DNA of 25,723 nt from the NCBI GenBank assembly GCA_035557475.1, contig DATMDV010000114.1, positions 1-25,723 of the forward strand, given 5' to 3'. Source of the DNA: JALOLG01 sp035557475. Its GTDB lineage: Bacteria; Actinomycetota; Acidimicrobiia; Acidimicrobiales; Ilumatobacteraceae. The notes under the pieces are model-generated. The model saw only the letters and a program-made list of their open reading frames with translations, was not told where the DNA came from and made no database searches. Positions 1 to 7,849 of this stretch are shown one piece after another (position 1 is the stretch's first letter; each line of letters opens with the position of its first letter). A program made the translations under genes and the position numbers.

Positions 1-720
1 CTCGCCCTCATCCAGCGCGGCCACCATCGCGTCGGGGTTGGTGAAGATGCGGAACACGACTCGGTCGATGGCCGGCGCGCCCTTCCAGTAGTTGGGGTTG
101 GCCACCATCGTCCACGACTGGCCTGACCTCCACTCCTGCAATGTGAACGGTCCGGATCCGACACCGTCGAGCGCGTCGTAGGTCGTGATGTCGCCTTCCG
201 ACGCCGGCTCCCAGATGTGTTTGGGAACGATGTAGACGTCCATCGTCGGCAGCTTCGGGTCGGGGACCGAGCTCACGATCTGGACAGTCCGGTCGTCGAT
301 CGCGGTCGCGTCGAGGTTGACGGTGGTCGCCGAGTGGTTGATCCACTCCTGGTCGCGTGACGTGTTGATCGTCCACGCGATGTCATCCGCGGTGAGGGGC
401 TCGCCGTCGGACCACGTCAGGCCCTCGCGCAACGTGTACGTGTAGGTCAACCCGTCGTCGGACGCCTCCCACGACTCGGCGAGACCGGGGATCGTCTCGA
501 AGTCGTCGGCCGCCTTGTCGGTGAGCGTGGCGTACTGGAGGTTCCACAGCTCGTACGACGACACGAGGAAGCCGGCCGTGACGTTCGGGCTGTCGAGGTC
601 CTGGAGCAACCCGACCGTGAGTGTGATCCGTGATTCATCCTGCGCTGCCGCGTTCGGCACGATCGCCAACATCGAGGCGATACCGGCCAGTAGGCCGGCA
701 CCGATCAGGCGCCTCGTCAT
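1..720 (-). CDS. ABC transporter substrate-binding protein, family 5 (peptide/oligopeptide type), N-terminal part
   Basis: The gene runs off the left edge; 240 N-terminal residues are present. The start is the ATG at 718-720, preceded on the minus strand by a good ribosome site (GGGGGAG, 4 nt spacing). The first ~26 residues are a Sec signal peptide: MTRR, a hydrophobic stretch, then an AAA-QD signal-peptidase I site. There is no lipobox cysteine. The mature part has landmarks of the SBP_bac_5 (DppA/OppA-like) family: a YATLTD segment, P-G-L-A-ESWE, a Y-T-LREG-L-WSDGEPLTADD segment, P-K-HIWEP and a late NPNYWKGAP. Members bind peptides or similar solutes outside the cell and deliver them to an ABC importer. 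Permease and ATPase genes are not in the window and may lie to the left. The substrate cannot be told. Confidence 0.9.
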   Translation of the reverse strand, partial: MTRRLIGAGLLAGIASMLAIVPNAAAQDESRITLTVGLLQDLDSPNVTAGFLVSSYELWNLQYATLTDKAADDFETIPGLAESWEASDDGLTYTYTLREGLTWSDGEPLTADDIAWTINTSRDQEWINHSATTVNLDATAIDDRTVQIVSSVPDPKLPTMDVYIVPKHIWEPASEGDITTYDALDGVGSGPFTLQEWRSGQSWTMVANPNYWKGAPAIDRVVFRIFTNPDAMVAALDEGE

Positions 721-1030
721 GTGTCTCCCCCAGGGGTGGCAGGGCGCCGCAGCGCCGGAATCCGTCGTGGCGGTTCCCTTCCTATCACCGTTCGCAACCG
801 GCCGAGTCGTTCCGACGACGCAGACGGTTGCGCCGATGCCTGCCGACGCGTCGACCGGCCGAGGGCGACGAGCAAGATTCATCGAGCCGTCACGCGGCGG
901 TCACCCGCCGGCCACGCCCTGTCTGCGTGCAGTCCCTACGGTGACAGTGCGACCCCTCGCTCGGTGGCGGGGCCCGACGAGGGCCCCGCTGCTGCGTTCG
1001 GCCCGTGCTCCGGCGTCGCAGCCGTTCGTC
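721..1030. other. 310-bp intergenic region between two minus-strand genes
   Basis: No convincing gene. It holds the ribosome site of the substrate-binding protein next to 720 and a strong GC hairpin at 967-989, described separately. I could not pick a clear -35/-10 pair for the substrate-binding protein. Open frames crossing this stretch continue antisense into real genes and lack family features. Confidence 0.6.
967..989 (-). terminator. GC-rich hairpin after the HDAC-family gene
   Basis: A perfect 9-bp stem (GCGGGGCCC / GGGCCCCGC) around a 5-nt loop (GACGA), about 42 nt beyond the stop of the minus-strand HDAC-family gene. There is no U-tract, which is common for actinobacterial terminator-like hairpins. 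Its role as terminator is inferred from position. Confidence 0.5.
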
Positions 1031-2104
1031 TCACACGGTGCGCTCGAAGGCTTCGAGCACCGCCAAGACGAGCGGTCCGAGGCGCGGCAGGTCGTAGCCG
1101 CCTTCCTGCACGAACACGGTCGGGACGTCGAGCGTGGCGAGCGCGGCGCCGGCCGCGGCGAAGCCGTCGGACGTGATCAGCAGCGGCGCAGCCGGATCGT
1201 CGACGGCCGCGTCGACGCCGAGCGACACCACCACCGCCTCCGACGCGTGCCGTCGCGCCGCGTCACACAGGCGCTCGATCGCGGCGAGCCACGGTTCGTC
1301 GCCGGAACCCGGCGGGAGCGGATCGTTGATGGTCGCCCCCTCGCCGTCGCCGCCGCCGACTTCGTGGGCGTGACCGACGAGATGCGGGAACCATCCCGTG
1401 GCCGGATCGACGTGGACGCTCGCGTAGAGCACGTCGGCGCGGTCCCAGAAGATCTCCTGCGTACCGTTGCCCTGGTGGGCGTCGATGTCGACGATCGCAA
1501 CGCGCCCCACACCGCCGTCGCGCAGCCGCTGGGCGGCGGCGGCGGCGTTGTTGAAGTAGCAGGATCCGCCGTAGAAGGCGGGCCCGGCGTGATGACCCGG
1601 CGGGCGCACCGCCGCGTACGCCGCCCGCCGTCCTTCGAGCACGATGTCGCTCGCGTGCACGGCAGCGTGGACGGCGGAACAGGCGGCGTCGAACGTGCCC
1701 TCGCTGATGAGCGACATCGTGTCCATCGCATACAGGCCGACCTCGGCCCGGATCGTCGCCGGGCGCCAGCCCGCGACGTACCTCGCCGCGTAGCCCGCGG
1801 TGGCGAACAGGTACGGCACGACCTGTAGCTGTCCGGGATCGTCGAGATGGCCCTCGGCGACCCACGCCGGGTAGGCACGCGACATGAAGTCGACGAAGTC
1901 CGGCGCATGCACGGCCGTGATCGGATCGATGCCGAGATCGGGGGCGTCGACGATCGTCACACCCGCGTCGCGCAACTGGTCGTGCAGCGTGTCACCGCGC
2001 ACTGGTTCCTCGTCGCCGGCCTCACGCACGCCGAGCCAGTAGCCGCCGTCCGGCGCGTGCCCGCGGTGACGCGGTGACCAGACGGCGGGCATCGCGAGTG
2101 CCAT
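1031..2104 (-). CDS. Histone deacetylase superfamily protein, acetylpolyamine amidohydrolase-like
   Basis: A 357-residue, zinc-dependent amidohydrolase of the arginase/deacetylase fold, predicted to remove acetyl groups from acetylated amines. Visible motifs: RPPGHHAG with the catalytic histidine pair H171/H172; the DIDAH zinc site (D208, H210) followed by QGNGTQ; the third zinc ligand in SLGVDA (D298); and EGGYD with the transition-state tyrosine Y337. The FPHLVGHAHEVGGGDGEG stretch resembles bacterial acetylpolyamine aminohydrolases more than eukaryotic-type HDACs. No signal peptide, so probably cytoplasmic. Start: ATG at 2104, placed 6 nt after a TAGCTT -10 box, which suggests a leaderless message; a second ATG four codons later is possible. 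It is divergent from the P1-family peptidase. Family assignment is firm; acetylpolyamine as substrate is inferred. Confidence 0.92.
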   Translation of the reverse strand: MALAMPAVWSPRHRGHAPDGGYWLGVREAGDEEPVRGDTLHDQLRDAGVTIVDAPDLGIDPITAVHAPDFVDFMSRAYPAWVAEGHLDDPGQLQVVPYLFATAGYAARYVAGWRPATIRAEVGLYAMDTMSLISEGTFDAACSAVHAAVHASDIVLEGRRAAYAAVRPPGHHAGPAFYGGSCYFNNAAAAAQRLRDGGVGRVAIVDIDAHQGNGTQEIFWDRADVLYASVHVDPATGWFPHLVGHAHEVGGGDGEGATINDPLPPGSGDEPWLAAIERLCDAARRHASEAVVVSLGVDAAVDDPAAPLLITSDGFAAAGAALATLDVPTVFVQEGGYDLPRLGPLVLAVLEAFERTV

Positions 2105-2110
2105 CGACGG

Positions 2111-2116
2111 AAGCTA
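2111..2116 (-). promoter_or_regulatory. -10 box of the HDAC-family gene (leaderless type)
   Basis: TAGCTT on the minus strand, 6 nt from the ATG ending at 2104, so transcription would start at or next to the start codon. A TATGAC hexamer about 16 nt upstream could serve as -35. It shares a 45-bp spacer with the opposing P1-peptidase promoter. Confidence 0.45.
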
Positions 2117-2136
2117 CTTGGATCGTGGACCCGTCA

Positions 2137-2142
2137 TAATCT
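2137..2142 (+). promoter_or_regulatory. -10 box of the P1-family peptidase gene (leaderless type)
   Basis: TAATCT lies 7 nt before the ATG at 2150 and no ribosome site precedes that ATG. This matches the actinobacterial leaderless pattern. No good -35 is visible. Confidence 0.45.
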
Positions 2143-2149
2143 CCGCCGC

Positions 2150-3217
2150 ATGCCACCTCCGCCACCACGCCCGCGCCCACGCGAGCTCGGGTTGTCGTTC
2201 GGATCGCTGCCGACGGGTCCACTCGACGCCATCACCGACGTGCCGGGCGTTCGTGTCGGGCAGGTCACGATCTGGCGCGACGAGCCCGACGGCATCGCGC
2301 GCACCGGCGTCACCGCGATCGTCCCCGACGATCCGGGCGAGATGCACCGTCGCCCGATGGCGGCCGGCACGGCCGTGCTGAACGGTGCCGGGGAACTGAC
2401 CGGATCGATCGAGATCGTCGAGCGCGGCATCGTCGAGACGCCGATCGTGCTCACCGGCACACCCTCGGTCGGACGCGCCTACGACGCGATCGTCGACCTG
2501 ATGATCGAAGCAGGCGCTGACGAGGTGGTCATCCCGGTCGCCGGCGAGTGCGACGACACGTGGCTCGACGACATCCGTCGCCGGTGGGTGACGGTCGAGC
2601 GAGTCCGCGAAGCCATCGCCATCGCCGCCGACGGTCCGGTCGCCGAGGGCGTCGTCGGCGCCGGGACGGGAATGGTGACGATGGGTCACAAGGGTGGCAT
2701 CGGGACGGCGTCGCGGGTGCTCGACGGCCTCGGCACGATCGGCGTGCTGTTGCTCTGCAACTTCGGCGGGTCGAGGCTGCTGCGCCTCGGTGGGATGCCC
2801 GTCGGCGAGACGCTCGCCGCCGAACGCACCGCCGCGCCGACGCTCGATTCCGGCGGCAGCTGCATCGGTGTCGTCGTCACCGACATCCCGCTCGACGCCC
2901 GTCAGCTCACCCGCGTCGCCCGCCGCGTGGGGCTCGGGCTCGCCCGTGTCGGTTCCGTCGCCCACAACGGAAGCGGGGACATCTTCTGCGCCGTCTCGAC
3001 CACGAACCGCTTGCCGCGCGGCACGTCGGGGCGGGTGTCGATCGAGCTCGTGGGTGACGGCTCGCTGAACGACATCTTCACGGCCGTCGTCGATGCCACG
3101 GAGGAGTCCGTCACGAACGCACTGTTCGTCGCCGACACCGTCAGCGGCGTCGACGGCAACACCGCGCCCGGCCTCCCCGTCGACCGCGTGCTGTCCCTGA
3201 TCCGCCGCCCCGCCTGA
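2150..3217 (+). CDS. P1-family aminopeptidase (DmpA / L-aminopeptidase D-esterase-like)
   Basis: A 355-residue N-terminal-nucleophile hydrolase of MEROPS family S58 type. DmpA-like enzymes cut themselves before a serine that becomes the nucleophile of the beta chain, and then release N-terminal residues from small peptides, amides or beta-peptides. Here the cleavage site is in the SGGSCIGVVVTD stretch, with predicted nucleophile S237. Other hallmarks are AITDVPGVRVGQ near residue 30, VGAGTGM followed by HKGGIGTASR (residues 169-189), and the C-terminal NALFVADTVSG. The proline/arginine-rich N-terminus (MPPPPPRPRP) is unusual but does not look like a signal peptide. The gene ends 8 bp before the 3' end of the opposing ALDH gene. 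With the peptide-type binding protein nearby, a role in peptide or amide use is plausible; the substrate is unknown. Confidence 0.92.
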   Translation: MPPPPPRPRPRELGLSFGSLPTGPLDAITDVPGVRVGQVTIWRDEPDGIARTGVTAIVPDDPGEMHRRPMAAGTAVLNGAGELTGSIEIVERGIVETPIVLTGTPSVGRAYDAIVDLMIEAGADEVVIPVAGECDDTWLDDIRRRWVTVERVREAIAIAADGPVAEGVVGAGTGMVTMGHKGGIGTASRVLDGLGTIGVLLLCNFGGSRLLRLGGMPVGETLAAERTAAPTLDSGGSCIGVVVTDIPLDARQLTRVARRVGLGLARVGSVAHNGSGDIFCAVSTTNRLPRGTSGRVSIELVGDGSLNDIFTAVVDATEESVTNALFVADTVSGVDGNTAPGLPVDRVLSLIRRPA

Positions 3218-3224
3218 CGGCGGT

Positions 3225-4784
3225 TCAGGAGACGATCGTGCGGGATTGCTCGCGGAGGTACTGCTGCAGGTAGTACGGGCCGCCGCCCGCCTTGCCGGCG
3301 GTGCCGGAGCGCTTCCAGCCGCCGAACGGCTGCACGCCGGGCCAGGCGCCGGTGGTGGCGCCGGCGGACCGGTTGACGTACACGACGCCGGCCTCGATGC
3401 GGTCGAGGAAGCGATCGATCTCGGCCCGATCGGTGGCGAACAGGCCGGCCGTCAACCCGAACGGCACGGCGTTGGCACGCTCGAGCGCCTCGTCGAGCGA
3501 CGCGACCGAACGCACCGCGATGAGCGGCACGAACAACTCGGTGTCCCAGATCATCGAGTCGTCGGGCACGCGTACGACCGTGGGCGCGAGGAAGTTGCCG
3601 CGTTCGAGGTCGCCGTCGGTGAGGCGCGTCCCGCCGCACAACACGTCGCCGGTGAGCGTGGCATCGGCGACGACCTGCTCGAAGCGCTCGACCGCGGCCG
3701 CATCGACGACGGGCGACAAGAAGCCGTCGCGGTCGAGTGGCCCCACCAGCGGGATCGCCGCGGCGCGGGCCACGAGGCGATCGCAGAACTCGTCGACGAG
3801 CGAATCGTGGACGAACACCCGCGACGCGGCCGAGCACTTCTGGCCCCCGAACCCGAACGCCGACCGAGCGGTGCCCTCGACCGCCAGGCCGAGATCGGCC
3901 GACGAGGCGACGATCACCGGATTCTTGCCACCCATCTCGCAGATCGCCGGGCGCGGGTGCGACGCCGAGAAGGCATGGATGATCGACATCCCGACGGTGC
4001 TCGATCCGGTGAACGTCAGCCCGCCCAGGCGGTTGTCGCCGACCAGCGCGGCGCCGGCCTGGTCGCCCGCTCCGGTCACGAGGTTGACGGCGCCGGGCGG
4101 CACGCCGCCGTCGACGAACGCGTCGTAGATCAGGTGGCCGCACAGCGACCCGATCTCGGACGGCTTGATCACGACCGTGTTGCCGGCGACGAGCGCCGCA
4201 CCCGCCGGACCGGCCACCAACGCAGCCGGGTAGTTGAACGGTGCGATCACGCCCCACACGCCGTACGGCCGCATCACGTCGCGCGTCGCCTCGGCCTCGC
4301 TGAATCGCTCCATCGGCACGTCGAAGCCGTCGTGCTCGGCCATCGCGTGCGTGTAGTAGCGGATCAGATCGGCCGCTTCCTCGACCTCGCCGAGCGCCTC
4401 GAGCCGGTTCTTGCCGTTCTCCCACGCCATGTGCGCGGCGTGCTCGACACTGCGCTCGGAGATCAGGTCGGCGACGCGGTCGAGGATCGCGACCCGGTCC
4501 TTCCAAGGCGTCGACGACCAGCCGTCGAACGCCTCGGTGGCGGCCGTGACGGCATCGTCGACGTCGGCGGCGGCGGCCTCGGCGAACACGCCCACCACGA
4601 CGTCGCGGTCGATCGGCGAGCGAGTGGCGAACGTCGCGTCACACACGCTCTCGTCGACTCCGATGCGAAGCGGGTGAAACGCCCCGAGCCCGAACCTGGC
4701 CGTCTCCACCGCCGCGTCGTACGAGGCCTGGAGCTCGTCGTCGTCAGCGGAAAGCGTTGCGTACGTGACACGGAATGCGGCCAT
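3225..4784 (-). CDS. Aldehyde dehydrogenase of the 1-pyrroline-5-carboxylate dehydrogenase type
   Basis: 519 residues from the ATG at 4784; the frame is open further upstream, but those extra residues have no ALDH homology and would cover the divergent promoter region. Predicted to oxidise glutamate-5-semialdehyde (P5C) to glutamate with NAD(P)+. Key residues: APFNYP near 181, IKPSE near 207, FTGSSTVG near 258, general base E283 in CEMGGKNP, and catalytic C317 in GGQKCSAASR. The GQKCSAxSR block and the C-terminal run (VYVNRSAGATTGAW, then VQPFGGWKRSGT and KAGGPYYL-like) are signatures of P5C dehydrogenases (RocA/PruA C-terminal domain), not of general ALDHs. There is no fused proline dehydrogenase domain. 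It is divergent from an omega-aminotransferase that could supply its aldehyde. The subfamily call is good; the exact substrate is inferred. Confidence 0.85.
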   Translation of the reverse strand: MAAFRVTYATLSADDDELQASYDAAVETARFGLGAFHPLRIGVDESVCDATFATRSPIDRDVVVGVFAEAAAADVDDAVTAATEAFDGWSSTPWKDRVAILDRVADLISERSVEHAAHMAWENGKNRLEALGEVEEAADLIRYYTHAMAEHDGFDVPMERFSEAEATRDVMRPYGVWGVIAPFNYPAALVAGPAGAALVAGNTVVIKPSEIGSLCGHLIYDAFVDGGVPPGAVNLVTGAGDQAGAALVGDNRLGGLTFTGSSTVGMSIIHAFSASHPRPAICEMGGKNPVIVASSADLGLAVEGTARSAFGFGGQKCSAASRVFVHDSLVDEFCDRLVARAAAIPLVGPLDRDGFLSPVVDAAAVERFEQVVADATLTGDVLCGGTRLTDGDLERGNFLAPTVVRVPDDSMIWDTELFVPLIAVRSVASLDEALERANAVPFGLTAGLFATDRAEIDRFLDRIEAGVVYVNRSAGATTGAWPGVQPFGGWKRSGTAGKAGGGPYYLQQYLREQSRTIVS

Positions 4785-4821
4785 GGGGCAGCAGTTTCGC
4801 GCGATCGCCACGGATACCCTT

Positions 4822-4863
4822 GGTTGAACCGCTCCGTTCGAATGACACAGTGGAACAGCTGTG
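4822..4863. promoter_or_regulatory. Inverted repeats in the divergent ALDH/aminotransferase control region
   Basis: The 151-bp gap 4785-4935 separates two divergent genes of a likely common pathway. It contains GGTT-G-AACC (4822-4830), which overlaps the near-symmetric pair TTGAAC-6-GTTCGAA (4824-4842), and CACAG-8-CTGTG (4846-4863). These could bind a shared regulator. I see no convincing -35/-10 pair, so this is a weak call. Confidence 0.3.
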
Positions 4864-4935
4864 CCAGACTGACGAGCGGGCCGGCACCGATACGCCAACC
4901 GCCACCACCCTCCACACGACGCAGGGAGTTCCAGG

Positions 4936-6231
4936 ATGACTTCGATCACCAGCGACGACCTCGCAACGCTCGCCCACCCGCAGATCCTCACCGAGTTGCC
5001 GGGGCCTGCCGCCCGGGCCGTCATCGAGCGCGACGAACGGGTGACGAGCCCGTCGCTGACGCGTGTGTACCCGCTCGTGGTCAGGCGCGGCGCCGGTTGC
5101 ATCATCGAAGACGTCGACGGCAACCGCTTCCTCGACTTCAACGCCGGCATCGCGGTGACGGCCGCCGGCCACGCCCACCCGAGCGTGAACGCCGCGATCC
5201 ACGCCCAGGTCGACGACGTCCTCCACTACTGCTCGAGCGACTTCTACCTGCCGGCCTACGCCGACGTCTGCGAGCGCCTGGCCGCCAGCGCGCCGATGCA
5301 GCCGGCGCGGGTGTTCCTGGCCAACTCAGGGACAGAAGCCGTCGAAGGCGCGATCAAGCTCGCTCGCCACTCCACCGGGCGTCCGAACGTGATCGCGTTC
5401 TTCGGCGGCTTCCACGGTCGCTCACTCGGCAGCCTCTCGCTCACCGCGTCGAAGGCCCGCCAGCGCGGCGGGTTCGGCGCCATGATGGCGGGCAGCTTCC
5501 ACGCCCCGTACGCGGGCGAGGCCGAGCTCAACGGCGCCGCCTACATCGAAGAGGTCCTTTTCAAGCGGCTCACCGAGCCCGACGACGTGGCGGCGATCTT
5601 CGTCGAGCCGATCCAGGGCGAGGGTGGATACATCGTCCCGCCCCGCGGGTGGCTCGGCGAACTGCGCGAGCTGTGCGACCGGCACGGGATCCTCCTCGTG
5701 ATGGACGAGGTGCAGAGCGGCATCGGTCGCACGGGGAAGATGTGGGCCTGCGAGCACGACGGTGTCGTGCCCGACGTGATCTGCGCCGGCAAGGGCCTCG
5801 CGAGCGGGCTCCCACTGGCGGCCTTGATCGCCAGGGGCGACATCATGGACTGGCCGCCGGGGCGGCACGGCTCGACGTTCGGCGGCAACCCGGTCGCCTG
5901 CGCGGCCGCCGTCGCCACCCTCGACCTCGTCGACGGCGGGTTGGCGGCCAACGCGGCGACGGTCGGCACCCACCTGCTCGCCGGCCTCCGGGCGATGCAG
6001 CAGAACCACCCGGTGATCACCGACGTGCGCGGCCGCGGGTTGATGGTCGGCATCGAAACGCCCGACCACGACACGGCCGAGGCACTCCAGTACGCGTGCT
6101 TCGAACGGGGGCTACTGGTGCTGACCTGTGGCGAGCGGGCGATCCGGATGGCGCCGCCGTTGGTGGTGACGATCGAGCAGGCCGACGCGGCCCTCGCGAT
6201 CCTCGCCGACGCGTGCGAATCTGTGTCATGA
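4936..6231 (+). CDS. Class III PLP-dependent omega-aminotransferase (ornithine/lysine/GABA type)
   Basis: 431 residues; the ATG is 7 nt after AGGGAG. Transfers the terminal amino group of an omega-amino acid to a keto acid, giving a semialdehyde. PLP-site landmarks: NSGTEAVEGAIK (130-141), GGFHGRS (157-163), EPIQGEGG (224-231), D257 in MDEVQSG, Schiff-base lysine K286 in AGKGLASGLPL, and GSTFGGNP. The N-terminus (GPAARAVIERDERVTSPSLT, then RVYPLVV and DVDGNRFLDFNAGIAV) resembles the archaeal/Thermus acetylornithine-aminotransferase-like group that includes ornithine omega-aminotransferases and amino-acid racemases. It overlaps the downstream ALDH7 gene by 4 bp (ATGA), so the two are translationally coupled, and it is divergent from the P5C-dehydrogenase-like gene. 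Family certain, substrate inferred; racemase activity is an alternative. Confidence 0.88.
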   Translation: MTSITSDDLATLAHPQILTELPGPAARAVIERDERVTSPSLTRVYPLVVRRGAGCIIEDVDGNRFLDFNAGIAVTAAGHAHPSVNAAIHAQVDDVLHYCSSDFYLPAYADVCERLAASAPMQPARVFLANSGTEAVEGAIKLARHSTGRPNVIAFFGGFHGRSLGSLSLTASKARQRGGFGAMMAGSFHAPYAGEAELNGAAYIEEVLFKRLTEPDDVAAIFVEPIQGEGGYIVPPRGWLGELRELCDRHGILLVMDEVQSGIGRTGKMWACEHDGVVPDVICAGKGLASGLPLAALIARGDIMDWPPGRHGSTFGGNPVACAAAVATLDLVDGGLAANAATVGTHLLAGLRAMQQNHPVITDVRGRGLMVGIETPDHDTAEALQYACFERGLLVLTCGERAIRMAPPLVVTIEQADAALAILADACESVS

Positions 6232-7748
6232 CCGTTCCCACCACCGATGCGCTGAGCACCCGCGTCGACCGCATCCTCGAGGCGTGCGGAGCGACGATCG
6301 TCGACGGCGAGCAGTCGGCCCGCACGCCGATCACCGGTGGGTCACTCGGACCGGCCGGATCGGCCGGCGACGTCGCCGACATCGTCGACAAGTCGACGAC
6401 CGCGTTCGAGACGTGGCGTGAGACGCCCGGACCGGTACGCGGCGCGACGGTGCGACGACTGGGAGAGCTGCTACGAGCCCACAAGGACGAGCTCGGTGAG
6501 TTGGTGTCGATCGAGACCGGCAAGATCCGCTCCGAGGGCCTCGGCGAGGTCCAGGAGATGATCGACATCTGCGACTTCGCGGTCGGAATCTCACGTCAGC
6601 TGCACGGCCTCACGATCGCCAGCGAGCGACCCGGCCACCGGCTCATGGAGGCGTGGCACCCGATGGGGCCGGTGGCGGTCATCACCGCGTTCAACTTCCC
6701 CGTCGCGGTGTGGTCGTGGAACGCCGCGCTCGCGCTCGTGTGCGGCAACCCGGTGATCTGGAAGCCGAGCGACAAGACACCGCTGACAGCTCTCGCCTGC
6801 AGCGCGTTGTTCGAGCGGGCGGCCGCCGAGACGGACGCCCCAGAGCACCTCAACCAGGTGCTGCTCGGTGGCGCCGACGTGGGTGCGGCGCTCGTCGCTC
6901 ACGAGGGGGTACCGATCGTCTCGGCCACCGGCTCCACCGCGATGGGGCGCCGCGTGGCGCCCGTCGTCGCCGGTCGCTTCGCCCGTTCGATCCTCGAGCT
7001 GGGCGGCAACAACGCCGCGATCATCGCCCCGTCCGCCGACCTCGACCTGACGCTGCGCGGCATCGTCTTCTCGGCGGCGGGCACGGCCGGCCAGCGGTGC
7101 ACGTCGCTGCGGCGCCTGATCGTGCATCGCTCGATCCACGACGAGCTCATCGAGCGCATCGGTCGGGCGTACGCCTCGTTGCCGATCGGGGATCCGTTGG
7201 CCGACGGGACGCTCGTCGGCCCACTGATCGACGGGGCGTCGTTCGACCGGATGCAGGGCGCGCTGACCACGGCCGCTGACGACGGTGGCAAGGTCGTGGC
7301 CGGGGGCGAGCGGGCCTTCGCCGACGAGGCCGCCGACGCGTTCTACGCCCGCCCGGCCATCGTCGCGATGCCCGCCCAGACCGACATCGTCCGCACCGAG
7401 ACGTTCGCCCCGATCTTGTACGCGCTCGCCTACGACGACCTCGACGAGGCTGTCGCCCTCCACAACGGCGTGCCGCAGGGTCTGGCGTCGAGCATCTTCA
7501 CCACCGATCTTCGCGAGGCCGAGCGGTTCATGGGCCCGGCCGGCAGCGACTGCGGCATCGCCAACGTCAACATCGGCCCGTCGGGCGCCGAGATCGGCGG
7601 CGCGTTCGGCGGCGAGAAGGAGACCGGAGGCGGTCGCGAGTCCGGCTCCGACGCCTGGAAGGCGTACATGCGGCGAGCCACGAACACGGTGAACTACTCG
7701 AGCGCCCTCCCCCTCGCCCAAGGCGTCCAATTCGACTTCGACTCCTGA
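6228..7748 (+). CDS. Alpha-aminoadipic semialdehyde dehydrogenase, ALDH7 (antiquitin) family
   Basis: 506 residues starting at the ATG that overlaps the aminotransferase stop. Family members oxidise alpha-aminoadipic semialdehyde (in equilibrium with piperideine-6-carboxylate) to alpha-aminoadipate in lysine breakdown, using NAD+. Seen: ITAFNFPVAVWSWN (152-165), WKPSDKTPL (178-186), general base E257 in LELGGNNA, catalytic C291 in AGQRCTSLRR. The C-terminal block (NVNIGPSGAEIGGAFGGEK followed by ETGGGRESGSDAWK and YMRR) is characteristic of ALDH7. Length is typical. Coupling to an omega-aminotransferase supports a lysine 6-aminotransferase plus semialdehyde dehydrogenase pathway. A long hairpin follows 16 nt after the stop. 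ALDH7 membership is very secure; some ALDH7 enzymes also take betaine aldehyde or other aldehydes. Confidence 0.92.
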   Translation: MTVPTTDALSTRVDRILEACGATIVDGEQSARTPITGGSLGPAGSAGDVADIVDKSTTAFETWRETPGPVRGATVRRLGELLRAHKDELGELVSIETGKIRSEGLGEVQEMIDICDFAVGISRQLHGLTIASERPGHRLMEAWHPMGPVAVITAFNFPVAVWSWNAALALVCGNPVIWKPSDKTPLTALACSALFERAAAETDAPEHLNQVLLGGADVGAALVAHEGVPIVSATGSTAMGRRVAPVVAGRFARSILELGGNNAAIIAPSADLDLTLRGIVFSAAGTAGQRCTSLRRLIVHRSIHDELIERIGRAYASLPIGDPLADGTLVGPLIDGASFDRMQGALTTAADDGGKVVAGGERAFADEAADAFYARPAIVAMPAQTDIVRTETFAPILYALAYDDLDEAVALHNGVPQGLASSIFTTDLREAERFMGPAGSDCGIANVNIGPSGAEIGGAFGGEKETGGGRESGSDAWKAYMRRATNTVNYSSALPLAQGVQFDFDS

Positions 7749-7763
7749 CCCGCACACCCCTCG

Positions 7764-7812
7764 GTTCTGTCTGCTTCAGATTGCCCGTGGCTTCATCTGA
7801 CGCAGACAGAAC
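7764..7812. terminator. Long near-perfect inverted repeat after the ALDH7 gene
   Basis: Two 18-nt arms (7764-7781 and 7795-7812) pair at 17 of 18 positions; the only mismatch is T7775 against C7801. The 13-nt loop is 7782-7794. The arms are clearly less GC-rich than the surroundings (GTTCTGTCTGC on the left, its complement on the right). The position 16 nt after the ALDH7 stop suggests a terminator, but there is no U-tract, and an operator or mobile-repeat origin is possible. Confidence 0.5.
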
Positions 7813-7849
7813 GGTGGGGGTGGGGCACACTGGGCGGGGTGAGCTCGAC

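Noticed and set aside
515..1828. Plus-strand open frame antisense to the HDAC-family gene
   Set aside because: No family motif, unusual composition, and the minus-strand gene has clear catalytic residues.
3246..6227. Very long plus-strand open frame running antisense through the P5C-dehydrogenase-like gene and then out of frame through the aminotransferase
   Set aside because: Its sequence is Arg/Gly/His-rich with no domain, and it is a GC-bias shadow; only the part from 6228 (ALDH7) is real.
7781..7849. Upstream start for the DNA ligase
   Set aside because: It would begin in the loop and right arm of the 7764-7812 hairpin and add 23 residues unlike ligases; the ATG at 7850 has a ribosome site and family-like length.
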